Shown here: positions 27,301-37,500 of the stretch, one piece after another | Position numbering within the stretch: position 1 is the stretch's first letter | How the letters are laid out: each line of letters starts with the position of its first letter | Assembly (NCBI RefSeq): GCF_000759675.1 | Contig: NZ_BAWM01000021.1 | Coordinates: forward strand, 124,001-188,000 | Length of the DNA stretch: 64,000 bases | Direction of reading: 5' to 3' | Source of the DNA: Neobacillus niacini | GTDB taxonomy: Bacteria; Bacillota; Bacilli; Bacillales; Cytobacillaceae | Position numbers and translations under genes: made by a program | The notes under the pieces: generated by a model | The model's input: the letters and a program-made list of their open reading frames with translations, nothing else | Database searches by the model: none | What the model was told of the DNA's origin: nothing

Positions 27301-28646
27301 GAAGTTCCGCTCATGGATCCATAGTTGCCACCTGGTGTAGAAGAGCGAATGCCCACACCTGGAGCAGAGATATTTGGCTTCATTACTCCATATGCCGAAG
27401 GACCACGTGAGGAGAAATCAGCAATCTGATTTTTACTATCTGTTGCGCCAGTAGCAAACGATTCCGGATAATTGCCTGGTATGCCGACGGTTCCATCAGC
27501 AGGACCGGAATTTCCAGCAGAGAATGCAGGGAAAATTTCAGCTGCACGCCAGGTTTGCACCATTTGTCGGTACCAATCATTGATTCCAGGGCCGGCACCC
27601 CAAGAGTTGTTCACTACGTCTGGTGCTTTTTCTGGATGCGGATTGCCCTGGGCATCCTTTGGAGCTAGAATCCATTCTCCAGCTGCCAGTAGATCGATAT
27701 CGGTTGCACCAGACGTGGTAAAGGCTTTTACAGCAATCCATTTTGCACCTGGAGCGACACCGATTTGGTTCGTGCCATTTGGCTCAGAACCCACCATTGT
27801 ACCTACGGTGTGAGTTCCGTGACCATGATCATCATAAGGTGCAGCTTTCCCATCAATAGCGTCAAACCAGCTGTAAGTGTTATCAGGTTGATCTGGATTG
27901 GCTGGGTCGTAACCCCGATACTTTGTTTTTAAGGCTGGGTGATTCCACTGGACTCCTGAATCAATACTAGCAACTACAATTCCTGTACCATCAATGCCCA
28001 TCTTCCAAACTGGTGGTGCCTCGATATTTTTCATATTCCATTCGATTGAATCGAGAGGATCAGCTATTGATTGAGTGGATTTGTTACTGTTTTCACTTGG
28101 GATCAACTGTACCTTTCCGCTAGGTAGAATTTCTTCGACTTCAGGGAAGGTAGCAAGTTTTTCCATCACTTGTTTGGTTCCTGTTACCGCCATGCCGTTT
28201 ACGATATAGAAAGATTCAAACTCTTTAACATTTCCTTTCTTTTTTTCTTGTTCTAGATAAGTTTTGACCGAGTATTGAGTTTCATTGGCTTTAGCTCGGA
28301 GAGTGGAGACGATAGCTGAGCGTTTCATCAATTCGGTTTTGGCTGCTGTTTGTTTTTGAGCTTTAGCTTTTTTAGCTGTTTCGATTGCAACTTGCTTTGT
28401 ATCCACTTGATCTTTAAATTCTAATAAAAATGTAACGGTTTTATTCTTATTAAACTGATCGTCCAGTTTTTTGTCTATCTTTGTTTCCACACTCTTAGAT
28501 TCTCCATCAGAACTTTCCTGAAGAGAAATACTTTCTTTGGAGTTGGGTTCAGCCAAAGCGAAATTTGGTGAAAAAGTAGAGATCAACAATAATGCACATA
28601 AAATAAAACTAAATATAACGTGGCCTTGTTTTTTCCTTTTTATCAA
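24330..28646 (-). CDS. bpr: Bacillopeptidase F-like S8 protease (active copy)
   Basis: The product has 1438 residues with a signal peptide (1-32, FALAEP) and an I9-type propeptide. The subtilisin domain has D229 (SIDSGVQWNHPAL), H276 in HGHGTHTVGTMVG and S449 in MSGTSMASPALAG. An immune-inhibitor-A/MAM-like jelly roll follows (YFQDFESAPNGW to WYIDDVALSN). Then come two carboxypeptidase-regulatory-like domains (GTINGTITNKQTGQPIANAT) and two Ig-like repeats (TKVHLFNKGKEEA and SEVTINGQKATVTEDGSYSL). This is the layout of B. subtilis Bpr. The start is TTG with AAGGAGG upstream. A paralogue lies immediately upstream on the same strand, with a distinct leader holding a direct repeat. Confidence 0.92.
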   Translation of the reverse strand: MIKRKKQGHVIFSFILCALLLISTFSPNFALAEPNSKESISLQESSDGESKSVETKIDKKLDDQFNKNKTVTFLLEFKDQVDTKQVAIETAKKAKAQKQTAAKTELMKRSAIVSTLRAKANETQYSVKTYLEQEKKKGNVKEFESFYIVNGMAVTGTKQVMEKLATFPEVEEILPSGKVQLIPSENSNKSTQSIADPLDSIEWNMKNIEAPPVWKMGIDGTGIVVASIDSGVQWNHPALKTKYRGYDPANPDQPDNTYSWFDAIDGKAAPYDDHGHGTHTVGTMVGSEPNGTNQIGVAPGAKWIAVKAFTTSGATDIDLLAAGEWILAPKDAQGNPHPEKAPDVVNNSWGAGPGINDWYRQMVQTWRAAEIFPAFSAGNSGPADGTVGIPGNYPESFATGATDSKNQIADFSSRGPSAYGVMKPNISAPGVGIRSSTPGGNYGSMSGTSMASPALAGVVALMKQANKSLSVEVIEQILIETAIPLTDSRYPTSPNNGYGHGLVNAFDAVSSILTGIGRVQGKVDHEGQDTEDPTYEHTAPKETYTNMVLPLTVQAQDNVSVTSVELQYRASETADWQTVMASRTTGNYKGGTYQAVIPAEAVQNSTLTYRWRITDYGAHVVTSDHYSVPVKTGISTGYFQDFESAPNGWISYGTQNSWEWGVPTAGPLKAASGEKVYGTKLNGHVAYNANMNLMMPPIILPEGNSYLQFKDWYQLEDKESKDFGNVFVSTDKQNWQQLSSFTGNSSTWTQHQIDLSAYAGQQIYIAFNVTTDDKFTTTGWYIDDVALSNTALTTANIDLEDVQLENSEAIKPTEIQDVMAPTATVTVTPTADKPMSLPLGATVSFLETGRSVATSPEDGSYSMTYPAGEFTLRAEAYGYSSADQRVKIPKDGTVEANFTLKPLPQGTINGTITNKQTGQPIANATLSLIEDAIVQPVQTDENGRFSITAYEGDYTLHVSAPFYLNQDIRITVPANGNIEQNVSLQPFVGYPSEISYDDGTAENYRTWDTINSGYAVKMFLPEGKTSALVTAGLFRFADSSASGIKPGGTEFQVAIYDNSGPGVNGSPGKIVAGPFDATAVQNGEWTVVDLSDKGIVVKDRFYMVYIQKNVSPNTPAISSDTSSTPARHSWIMYNGEFGPAPYENIMIRAQVKYESMTPVITTPKDAAITNQSTITVEGQASPSTKVHLFNKGKEEAATTAREDGTFSVDVTLQNGENVLTATSSSDRGSTEPSDPVKITLDQAKPELTITKPADGFKTNQQAVTIEGKATDLHLSEVTINGQKATVTEDGSYSLDVLLNNGENKFIVTAKDRAGNETNKEVTVYAKFNPSAIENLKPSQNVVIKTGGKLTVELDSEPGMSGFFSFSLPSANATATATAAASSFEIPLKEQGKGHYVGTWTAPKDKINGAVIEVVMRDEYGNESRKTAAGRLYVNVKPR

Positions 28647-28710
28647 TTTGAATCCTCCTTAAATCTGCTTGCATTAAGACTTGCATAAGGGCAGTTTTTT
28701 TAATTGTTGT

Positions 28711-28744
28711 GATGGCCACCAACTGTTGTAGATGGCCACCAACT
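28711..28744 (-). promoter_or_regulatory. Two 14-bp direct repeats, 20-bp period, upstream of bpr
   Basis: GATGGCCACCAACT occurs at 28711-28724 and again at 28731-28744, exactly two helical turns apart. They lie 65-98 bp before the bpr start, where an activator dimer pair could bind. No such repeat was seen before the second bpr copy. Confidence 0.5.
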
Positions 28745-28793
28745 TTCTTTAATTTTATAAATCTTTTATAAATTGAATCTATCAATCTAGGAT

Positions 28794-31700
28794 TTACCTA
28801 GGTTGTACGTTGACATACACTTTACCAGCGGCTGTTTGACGAGATTCGTTTCCATAAGCGTCTCTCATAACCACTTCGATTACAGCACCTTTAATCTTGT
28901 CTTTTGGAGCCGTCCAGGTACCAACATAGTGACCGTTTCCTTGCTCTGTTAATGGTATTTCAACAGAAGTGGCGGTTGCTGTTGTTGTTTTTGCTGTTGT
29001 GGCTTCAGCTGCATAGGTTGAAGGTAAGCGAACAATGAAGGAGCCGCTAATTCCATGTTCACTATCTAGTTCGACAGTCAACTTATTACCCTTATTTATC
29101 ACCACATCTTGAGCTGGTTTTAAATTTGTGATTGCAGGTGGATTAAACTTGGCGTAAATAGTGACTCCTTTGCTAGTTTCATTTCCAGCACGGTCCTTTG
29201 CAGTGACCGTAAATTTATTTTCTCCACTATTGAGTAATAGGCGTAGGGAGTAAGAGCCATCTTCTGTGACATTCACTTTTTGACCATTTATAGTGACTTC
29301 GGATAGATGCAGGTCGGTCGCTTTTCCTTCAATCGTAACTGCCTTCTGATTTGTTTTGAAACCATCAGCAGGTTTGGTGATGGTTAGTTCTGGTTTTGCC
29401 TGGTCAAGGGTGATCTTCACTGGCTCGGACGGATCCGTACTACCTTGATTAGATGAAGAGATAGCTGTCAGCACGTTTTCACCTTTTTGAAGGGGCACAT
29501 CTACAGAGAAGGTGCCATCCTCTCTAGCTGTTGTGGTAGCCTCTTCTTTCCCTTTATTGAAAAGATGAACTTGGGTAGCAGGTGAAGCTTGCCCTTCTAC
29601 TGTGAAAGTAGATTGATTGGTGATGGCTGCATCTTTTGGTGTTGTAATCACTGGAGTCATCGCTTCATATTGTACCTGTGCCCGAATCATAATGTTTCCA
29701 TTAGGATAAGTGAGCGGGACCCAAGTCCCTACTAGATTTTCCCAGCTATGACCCGTATTTGTCCTGCTTTTATCAATAGCAAGTCCTGGAATATTCGGCA
29801 TGACGCCTTCTTGAAGATAGACAAAATAGAAGTCGCCGTTTACTATGAGACTTTCATTTGACAAATCGACAACCGTCCATTGCCCATTCGTTAGTGCAGT
29901 CGATTTAAATGGACCCGCTATTTGTTTGCCAGGAGCACCATTTGGTCCACTAGTATCATAGATGGCAAACTTAAATTCTTTTCCACTTCCACCTGGAGTC
30001 GGCCATCCTTTATCATAGAAGAAGAATTGACCTGCAGTGACTAAGGCGCTTTTTTTGCCCTCAGGCAGAGAAATTTTTACAGCCGCAGCACGACCTACTG
30101 AATTAACATTCCAAGCTACAGCAGCTTCCGCTGTCCCATCATCATAGCCTATCTCACTTGAATAGCCTACAAATGGTGGTAACGCAACATTTTGTTCACT
30201 CTGCCCGTTTGCTGGGATAGAGATGGTGATATCTTGGGCGAAAAAGAAAGGCGCGTACACATGTAATGTATAGGTTCCTTCATAGGCAGTGATAGAGAAA
30301 TGTCCGTTTTCATCTGTTTGTACAGGTTGAATGACCGCGTCTTCGATCAGAGAGAGTGTTGCGTTAGCTAGCGGCTGACCTGTTTGCTTATTTGTGACCG
30401 TTCCGTTAACCGTTCCTTTCTGGGCCGGTTTTAAGGTAAAGTTGGCATCTAACGCACCATCTTTAGGAATATTCACTCGTTGATCGGAAGAGACATATCC
30501 ATATGACTCTGCACGTAAGGTGAACTCACCAGCAGGATGTCTCATGGTAAAGCTGCCATCAACTGGGTTGGTGATAGCAGAATGTCCTGATTCGAGCACG
30601 CTCACTGTAGCCTCAAGTGGCAGGGTCATGGGTTGGGCTGCTGCCGGTGTGATCGCGGCGGTAGGTGCCATCACGTTTTTTATTTTTATTGTTTTGATGG
30701 TATCCGAGTTTTCCAGTTGTCTTGCATTTTCTAGTTCTACATTGGCTGTAGTAAGTGCTGTATTGCTTAAGGCGACATCATCGATATACCAGCCTGCTCT
30801 TTGGCCCAATTCGTCTGTGGTGAAGTTAAAGGCGATATAGATTTGTTGACCAGCATATGCGGTTAGATCGATTTGGCGTTGAGTCCATTCAAGAGAGTTA
30901 CCAGTGATGCTGGACAACTGTTGCCAGTTTTGTTTGTCTGTTGACACAAGCACATAACCATTATCGTAACCGCTTTCAATTTGATACCAGTCTTTAAACT
31001 GCAGATAAGTATTACCTTCAGGCACGATGATTCGAGGCATCATCAAGCTCATATTGGCTTTATTGTCATATTGACCACTTAACTTGGTTCCGTACACTTT
31101 TTCACCGGAAGCGGCCGTTGCTGGTCCTTTGTCGTAGGCAGGTACTCCCCATTCCCAATTGTTTTTCGTACCATAAGAAGTCCAGCCGTTCGGTATAGAT
31201 TCAAAATCTTGATAATAACCAGTGCTAATACCCTCTTTGACTGGTACTTTGTAATCGTCAGAAGTAACCGCATTTTGTCCATAGTCCGTGATGTGCCAAC
31301 GATAGGTAAGGGTTGGAACCTGTATGGCATCAGCCGGAATCACGGCTTGGTACGTTCCGCTCTTATAGTTACCTGCGGTACGAGTTGCTGCTGCTGTTTG
31401 CCATTCGGCAGTTTCGCTTGCACGGTATTGTAGCTCTACTCTTCTAACACTGACATTGTCTTGTACTTGAACAGTAAGAGGTAATGTCATATTTGCAAAA
31501 TTTTCAGTTGGAGCGGTATGCTGATAAGTTGGATTCTCAGTATCCTGACCTTCATGACCCACTTGTCCCTGAACGCGGCCAAGTCCGCTGATTATGGATG
31601 ATACAGCCATATAGGCGTTTACTAGTCCATGACCATACCCATTGTTTGGTGAAGTTGGATAGGTGGGATCAGTTAATGGTGTTGCTGTATCTTTTAAAAT

Positions 31701-33239
31701 TTTTTCAATTTCATCAACAGTAAGAGATGGATTCGCCTGCTTCATCAAGGCAACGACTCCAGAAATGTGTGGTGCACCAGACATAGTCATCTTTACTTCC
31801 GAATAGCTTCCACCTGGGATGGAAGTGCGAATTTTCTCACCTGGAGCGGAAATGTCTGGCTTCATTACTCCATATGACGAAGGACCGCGTGAGGAGTTAA
31901 ACTCACGCAGATTATTACTATCTGTAACCCCAACAGCAAACGATTCAGGATAGTTGGCTGGGTTCCAGATTAACCCCTCTTTATAGCTTGAATTTCCAGC
32001 AGCGAACACAGGGAAAATCTCAGCTGCACGCCAGTTTTGCACCATTGGACGGAACCATTCATCGACTCCTTCTTGAACTTTACCCCATGAGTTGTTCACT
32101 ACATCAGGTGCTTTTTCTGGATGTGGGTTGCCCTCAGCATCTTTTGGAGCTAGAATCCATTCTCCGGCTTCCAGTAGATCGACTTGGGTTCCGGTACCAC
32201 CAGAGCTTGTAAAGGCTCTCACAGAGATCCATTTTGCACCTGGAGCAACCCCAATTTGATTTGAACCATTAGGTTCAGAACCTACCATGATTCCTGTGAC
32301 GCTGGTACCTTGTTTAGTTCTATCAAATGGAGTCGAACTCCCATCAATAGCATCAAACCAGTTGAAGGTATGGTCAGGCTGATCTGGATTAGCTGGGTTG
32401 TAACCCCGATACTTTTCTTTTAAAGCAGGGTGATCCCACTGGACTCCTGTATCGATACTAGCGACTACAGTTCCTGTACCATCAAAGCCCATCTTCCAGA
32501 CATTTGGTGCGTCAATTCTTGCAAGATTCCATCCGACTGAAGTGGTGTCTGTCTGAGTGTCTTCCCGAGTGTCCGCTTGGGTGTCAGTTTGAGTTTCTGC
32601 TTTAGCATCAGCTGTTGGTTGAGTGGATGTATTACTGCTTTCATTCGGGATCATCTGTACCGTTTCGTTAGGCAGAATTTTTTCGACTTCAGGGAAGGTT
32701 GCAAGTTTATCCATTACTTGTTTAGTTCCTGTTACCGCCATACCGTTGACGATATAGAAGGATTGAAACTCTTTGACATTTCCTTTCTCTTTCTCTTGAT
32801 TCAAATAGGTTATGATTGAGTATTGAGTTTCATTGGCCTTAGCTCGAAGAGTGGAGACGACAGCCGAACGTTTCATTAATTCGGTTTTGGCAGCAGTTTG
32901 TTTTTGAGATTTAGCTTTTTTAGCTGTTTCGCTGGCCACTTTGTTTGTATCCACTTGATCTTTTAATTTTAATAAAAATGTAACGGTCTTATCCTTATTA
33001 AACTGATCGTTCAGTTTTTTATCTACCTTTGTATTCACATTTTTAGATGCTGCCTCAGAACTTTCATGTGTTTTCACATTTTTAGATGCTGCCTCAGAAC
33101 TTTCATAAAGAGTAATACTTGCTTTGGAGTTGGAATTAGCCAAAGCGAATTGAGGTAAAAAAGTAGAGAGCAACAATAATGCACATAAAATAAAACTAAA
33201 TGCGACGTGGCCATAGCCATGTCTTTTCCTTTTTATCAA
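28794..33239 (-). CDS. Bacillopeptidase F paralogue with lost catalytic His and Ser
   Basis: The product has 1481 residues and is collinear with its neighbour: signal peptide, propeptide, S8 domain, jelly roll, two carboxypeptidase-regulatory-like domains, two Ig-like repeats. The catalytic Asp is kept (D263, SIDTGVQWDHPAL). The His motif HGHGTHT is replaced by TKQGTSV, so the catalytic His is Gln310. The serine motif SGTSMASP is replaced by KMTMSGAP, so the catalytic Ser is Met486. The reading frame is intact over 4.4 kb, so the protein appears maintained but cannot be a normal protease. It may be a scaffold, decoy or folding partner (inference). A duplicated 14-residue block near residue 45 (KNVKTHESSEAAS) and a TQTDTQADTRED stretch before the catalytic domain are further differences. 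Confidence 0.9.
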   Translation of the reverse strand: MIKRKRHGYGHVAFSFILCALLLLSTFLPQFALANSNSKASITLYESSEAASKNVKTHESSEAASKNVNTKVDKKLNDQFNKDKTVTFLLKLKDQVDTNKVASETAKKAKSQKQTAAKTELMKRSAVVSTLRAKANETQYSIITYLNQEKEKGNVKEFQSFYIVNGMAVTGTKQVMDKLATFPEVEKILPNETVQMIPNESSNTSTQPTADAKAETQTDTQADTREDTQTDTTSVGWNLARIDAPNVWKMGFDGTGTVVASIDTGVQWDHPALKEKYRGYNPANPDQPDHTFNWFDAIDGSSTPFDRTKQGTSVTGIMVGSEPNGSNQIGVAPGAKWISVRAFTSSGGTGTQVDLLEAGEWILAPKDAEGNPHPEKAPDVVNNSWGKVQEGVDEWFRPMVQNWRAAEIFPVFAAGNSSYKEGLIWNPANYPESFAVGVTDSNNLREFNSSRGPSSYGVMKPDISAPGEKIRTSIPGGSYSEVKMTMSGAPHISGVVALMKQANPSLTVDEIEKILKDTATPLTDPTYPTSPNNGYGHGLVNAYMAVSSIISGLGRVQGQVGHEGQDTENPTYQHTAPTENFANMTLPLTVQVQDNVSVRRVELQYRASETAEWQTAAATRTAGNYKSGTYQAVIPADAIQVPTLTYRWHITDYGQNAVTSDDYKVPVKEGISTGYYQDFESIPNGWTSYGTKNNWEWGVPAYDKGPATAASGEKVYGTKLSGQYDNKANMSLMMPRIIVPEGNTYLQFKDWYQIESGYDNGYVLVSTDKQNWQQLSSITGNSLEWTQRQIDLTAYAGQQIYIAFNFTTDELGQRAGWYIDDVALSNTALTTANVELENARQLENSDTIKTIKIKNVMAPTAAITPAAAQPMTLPLEATVSVLESGHSAITNPVDGSFTMRHPAGEFTLRAESYGYVSSDQRVNIPKDGALDANFTLKPAQKGTVNGTVTNKQTGQPLANATLSLIEDAVIQPVQTDENGHFSITAYEGTYTLHVYAPFFFAQDITISIPANGQSEQNVALPPFVGYSSEIGYDDGTAEAAVAWNVNSVGRAAAVKISLPEGKKSALVTAGQFFFYDKGWPTPGGSGKEFKFAIYDTSGPNGAPGKQIAGPFKSTALTNGQWTVVDLSNESLIVNGDFYFVYLQEGVMPNIPGLAIDKSRTNTGHSWENLVGTWVPLTYPNGNIMIRAQVQYEAMTPVITTPKDAAITNQSTFTVEGQASPATQVHLFNKGKEEATTTAREDGTFSVDVPLQKGENVLTAISSSNQGSTDPSEPVKITLDQAKPELTITKPADGFKTNQKAVTIEGKATDLHLSEVTINGQKVNVTEDGSYSLRLLLNSGENKFTVTAKDRAGNETSKGVTIYAKFNPPAITNLKPAQDVVINKGNKLTVELDSEHGISGSFIVRLPSTYAAEATTAKTTTATATSVEIPLTEQGNGHYVGTWTAPKDKIKGAVIEVVMRDAYGNESRQTAAGKVYVNVQPR

Positions 33240-33307
33240 TTTGATTCCCCCTGAAATTTGATGGCATTAAGACTGGCGTTAATATTTGGAACTCTAAACT
33301 CGAATTT

Positions 33308-33712
33308 TTATTGATTATTAACTACATTAATTGTTGTTCGTGCTGTCGTAACTTTAAATCCGAACTCATCAACACCATACAGTGTTATGGTATAAATTCC
33401 ATTTGGCTGCCCTTGTTTTGGAGATCCATTTGCCTGCTTCAACCGTCCACGTATTCCTTTTCATCTGGAGCTTATGTAAACCTATGGTGTTTTTAGAAAT
33501 TCTCCTCAATAATTCCCATATGCTCAGTGGATGTATTTCCATAAAGGCTTCTCTGCGTCTTAAGTATTTCTTCTATTCCCTTTTGTGTTGTTCCTAAATC
33601 GTTTGTCCTTATGTCATCATGAGCAAATGAATTACCAGTACTAGTTGCCAAAACTACTGCAGCAGCCAAGCGCGCAAAAGCAATTGTTTTCTTAGATCTT
33701 TTTTTCCTCCTA
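33308..33712 (-). pseudogene. Decayed secreted-protein gene, lactocepin-like tail
   Basis: On the minus strand a ribosome site AGGAGG (33706-33711) is followed by a signal-peptide-like start, KKTIAFARLAAAVVLATSTG and NSFAHDD, but the start codon is not present, and a stop appears after about 75 codons. In another frame the last codons give PNGIYTITLYGVDEFGFKVT and a stop. This resembles the C-terminus of the 13083 protease (PNGTYSISADVVTKDGFKVT). The middle of the gene is missing. It is probably a former S8 protease gene. Confidence 0.65.
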
Positions 33713-33979
33713 TGAAACCCCCTATAATTTTTTTCTTAACTTGATAGTTCCCCCCCTGGTTGAACATTTTACTAGATTAATTAATCCTTAAAAAAATATC
33801 TAAGAAGTGGGATTTTGCCCAAATCTTAAATACAAATAAATAATAATTGAAACAATAAAACTTGTGTATTGGGGGAAAATAGGCTTTTTTTGCCGTCAAT
33901 TTTTTCGATAATAATACAAAAAATTACAAAAATAGACATTTTATTATTAAATAGTAAAAAATCAAACAAAAAATAATGC

Positions 33980-34021
33980 TATCTCAATTACACAGGAATA
34001 AATTCCTGTGTAATTGAGATA
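33980..34021. promoter_or_regulatory. 42-bp perfect palindrome
   Basis: TATCTCAATTACACAGGAAT and its exact reverse complement are separated by only AA. The arms are 20 bp with no mismatch. No T-run follows, so it is not a usual terminator. It lies in very AT-rich DNA between the divergent bpr paralogue and the 34600 protease gene. It may be an operator, a mobile element end, or an RNA hairpin. Confidence 0.75.
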
Positions 34022-34156
34022 ATATGGAAATTAACAAGGAATGAAATATTATTTTTGGAATATTCCATATATATTAATCAGATTAAATTCTTGCAGTTAA
34101 ATAGTAATTTGATACTGGAATTAAATAAAAGAGGTTGTCAAAATATGCAAAAAAAT

Positions 34157-34204
34157 AAGCTAACCAAATCCCCAAAAATTGGGGGGAAGTGGATAGCTTT
34201 TTAA
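34157..34204 (+). terminator. Terminator-like hairpin without an obvious gene
   Basis: AAGCTAACCAAATCCCC pairs imperfectly with GGGGGGAAGTGGATAGCTT and is followed by TTTT. The sequence around it also encodes a 19-codon frame from ATG 34145, which is probably chance. It could end a small RNA or a decayed gene. Confidence 0.5.
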
Positions 34205-34388
34205 CTAAACTTCACAAATAAATAACAAAACTTTTTTCATTTTGCATATCATTCCACCTAAAATACGCAACTTTAAAACGCATCTCAAATGTTACTACAG
34301 TATTCCTAAAAAAACCCCTTAGATTTATGGGATTCATCTATATCTTTGGTACTATTCATCTAAAACAAAAGGCACATACAAATTAAAA

Positions 34389-34428
34389 CATTTGATGAGC
34401 AGGCAAATAAAGAAATAGGCATTATACT
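34389..34428 (+). promoter_or_regulatory. Putative promoter with palindromic site, second copy
   Basis: CATTTGATGAGCAGGCAAAT is identical over 20 bp to the site at 9420. TATACT follows at the same 13-bp distance (34423-34428). It would drive the protease gene at 34600, about 170 bp downstream. Confidence 0.6.
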
Positions 34429-34599
34429 AATATTGTAGCTTGCCATTTGAGGATGAGCTTACAGCCGATGTGGACTTAGCTCCTAAAGTGGTAAATTACC
34501 CTGATTCTACTAACGCTAAGTAGAATGATAGATAGAAAGAAAATTATCTGAATATTACCGTTAGTCATTCAATTGTGTTAATTAAGGAGGAGAAGTAAA

Positions 34600-37500
34600 T
34601 TGAGGAAAAAGAGATTAAAAAAAATGCTTGCTCAGACGTCTCTCGGATGTTTATTGTTGGCTTCTGTCATTCCAATTAATGTTATGGCTACAAACCAACT
34701 CCAAAACACAATTCAAGATCCTAATTCGATTAATCAATCTCAAACGGGGATATATCAATTAACCCCTGAACAGCTTGAGGCATTGAATACTATTAGCGAA
34801 GAGAGTGAAGTGAAAATTTCACCATCTATCAATGTTTACAATCCAAATCCTGTTCGTATTATTGTAGAGTTTAAACAAGCTCCAGCAAAAGTATCAGTTA
34901 TTCAGCAGGGAAAATTAGGAAAGAAGATTTCGTTGACAGAGGCTACAAAAGACGTAAATGAATCTCATAAAAAGTTTAAAGGCTTTGTTCAAAAAATGAA
35001 GGAACAAAAAGCTGGAGTAGGTGCCATCACACCTTATAATACTCCATCGACCATTGAGATTACCAATGAATACAAACATGCCTTTAACGGAGTAGCGATG
35101 ACTCTTCCAGGAACGGATGTTGAAAAACTATTAGAATCTGACTTAGTAAATCGCATTTTTGAAGATCGAGTGGTGAAGGTTGATCCAAAAGAGACTGATA
35201 GTGAAATTACTGAGAATGCGGCTGTTGGAAACGAGCAAGTTGTATCTCCGACAATGTCCACAGAAAAGAAAAGTGTAACTGTGCAAAGTACTTCTCCTGA
35301 AGAATTAAAAGAGAATTACATCCCTCTTCCAGGTATTGAGGATTTGCATGAAAATGGAGTTACGGGCAATGGAATTAAAGTAGGTGTCCTAGATACCGGT
35401 ATTGATTACAACCATCCAGATTTAACGAACGTTTATAAAGGGTATAGAAAAACAGCTGGACAAGACCCAAAGACGATTGATCCGATTAAAGTTAAGGGCT
35501 GGGATTTTGTAGATAATGATGCAGACCCAATGGAAACGACATATCAAGATTGGTTAAATGCTGGCAAACCGGTATCTCCTGGTCGCACGTATTTTACATC
35601 ACATGGTACTCACGTTTCGGGAACGATTGCGGGGCAAGGAGAAAATACAGTTGATTCGCCGGCACAAGGTGTAGCACCTGATGTTGATTTATATTCTTAC
35701 CGTGTGTTAGGTCCATACGGTTCTGGATACTCAAGTGGCATTATTGGAGGAATAGATAAAGCCGTAAACGATGGAATGGATGTTATTAACTTATCTTTAG
35801 GTGCTGCAGTAAACGATCCATTACTTGCGGAATCAGTTGCGATCAATAATGCGACTCTTGCAGGTGTGACATGTGTTGTATCTGCAGGTAACTCAGGACC
35901 AGGTGAGAAAACATTAGGATCTCCGGGAACAGCAGCTTTTGCCATTACGGTTGGAGCAAGTGACTTCCCAATGTCAATCCCTACAGCATCAGCAGTGGTT
36001 GGAAGCGAAACTTTTGAAAATATGAAACTATTAGGAAAAGGTTTTAATGACAATTTAGAAACGTTAGTGAATCAATCCTACCCTGTTGTATATGCTGGTT
36101 TAGGTGGGGAAAACGATTTTAAGGATGCAAATGGTCAACCCATTGATTTATCTGGAAAAGTGGCATTGATTCAACGTGGAACGTATACGTTTGTTGATAA
36201 AGTGGCTAATGCTAAAAAAGCTGGGGCAGCCGCAGTCATTGTGTATAACAACATTGATGGGGAAATTGACCAGTATTTAGCGAAAGAAACGAACTTCATC
36301 CCAGCTTTTCGTTTAACGAAAGCAGAAGGAGAGCGTTTAAAAGCTGCTGCAGCTTCTTCGATTACATTTACAAGTGTTGGGGCAGTTACGACACAAGGAA
36401 ATCATTTAGCAGGTTTCAGCTCAAGGGGTCCAGTAACGAAAAACTATGACATTAAACCTGATATAGTAGCGCCTGGTGTTTCTGTATATTCCACTTATCC
36501 GGAATATATGAATAGCCCAGAAGAAGGAATTGATTATTCGTCAGCATACGCACGTCTTTCAGGAACGTCGATGGCATCTCCGCATGTGGCAGGAATCGCA
36601 GCTCTTATTTTACAAAAACATCCTGAATTTACTCCGTTTGATGTAAAAGCAGCGTTAATGAATAGAGCTGATAAGTTATCTGATGACTATTCTGTTTACG
36701 AAGTAGGTGCAGGATTAGTCGATGTAAAAGAAGCAGTTCTTTCAGATGTTTCTGTTAAAGTAATGGATAAAACAGAAAATAAAGATCAAAATGGTAACCA
36801 AGTTACAATTGATGATCCAACAGGCGCCATTGCATTCGGTACCATTTATAGAAAAGAAAACGATACAAACGTAGACAGTCGTAAAGTGGTTATTAAAAAT
36901 AATGGAACAGGGTCAAAAACATTTGATATCAGTTATGAATATTCAAAAGCAAAACCGGGTGTTCTTGATGCTGTGTCTAACAAGGTGGAAATAACAACTT
37001 CTTCACAGGATATTACGGTGGAAGCGGGTCAATCAACTGATTTAACATCAACGATTAAAATACCAGGAACAGCAGAAAAAGGCAGATACGAAGGATATGT
37101 GAATATTGTTAATCGTGCGAATCCACAAGAAAGCTATCGTATACCTTTTGCTGTTCACGTTGTTGATAAGGGAGTAGAGACTGTTGGCATAGTGCGGCCA
37201 GCCATCAGCACGAAATTCTGGAATCCTCCGCATCCTTTTATGGCACAACCTGGTTTAAGTTATATGAAATTTAAAGTAAATAGCCCAGTAAAGACCATCT
37301 TTTTTGTGATTTATGATAAAGATGGTAAGCCGGTAGGTAGTACGATGCCAAAACCACAAGATGCTTCCATGGTGAAGCCGGATACGTATTATACAGCAAA
37401 CTTTACCGCAACTTATTATCCGTTTGTTGGAGATCCAAGTGAAGAGAAAACAGATATTAATGCACCGCTTAAAACATTGCCAGAAGGCCAATATACATTG

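Larger units (their letters stand above)
33240..34599. other. Long non-coding stretch with a gene remnant and regulatory signals
   Basis: It holds a decayed minus-strand gene (33308-33712), a very AT-rich part (33720-33980), a 42-bp perfect palindrome (33980-34021), a hairpin terminator (34157-34204), and a leader/promoter block (34334-34465) shared with the kinase gene at 9594. Downstream of that block a 25-bp piece at 34465-34490 resembles 48426-48450 of the TapA-like gene, so more debris may be present. Confidence 0.6.

Noticed and set aside
34145..34204. 19-codon frame with a possible leader-peptide role
   Set aside because: The frame coincides with a terminator hairpin and lacks a well-spaced ribosome site; chance is more likely.
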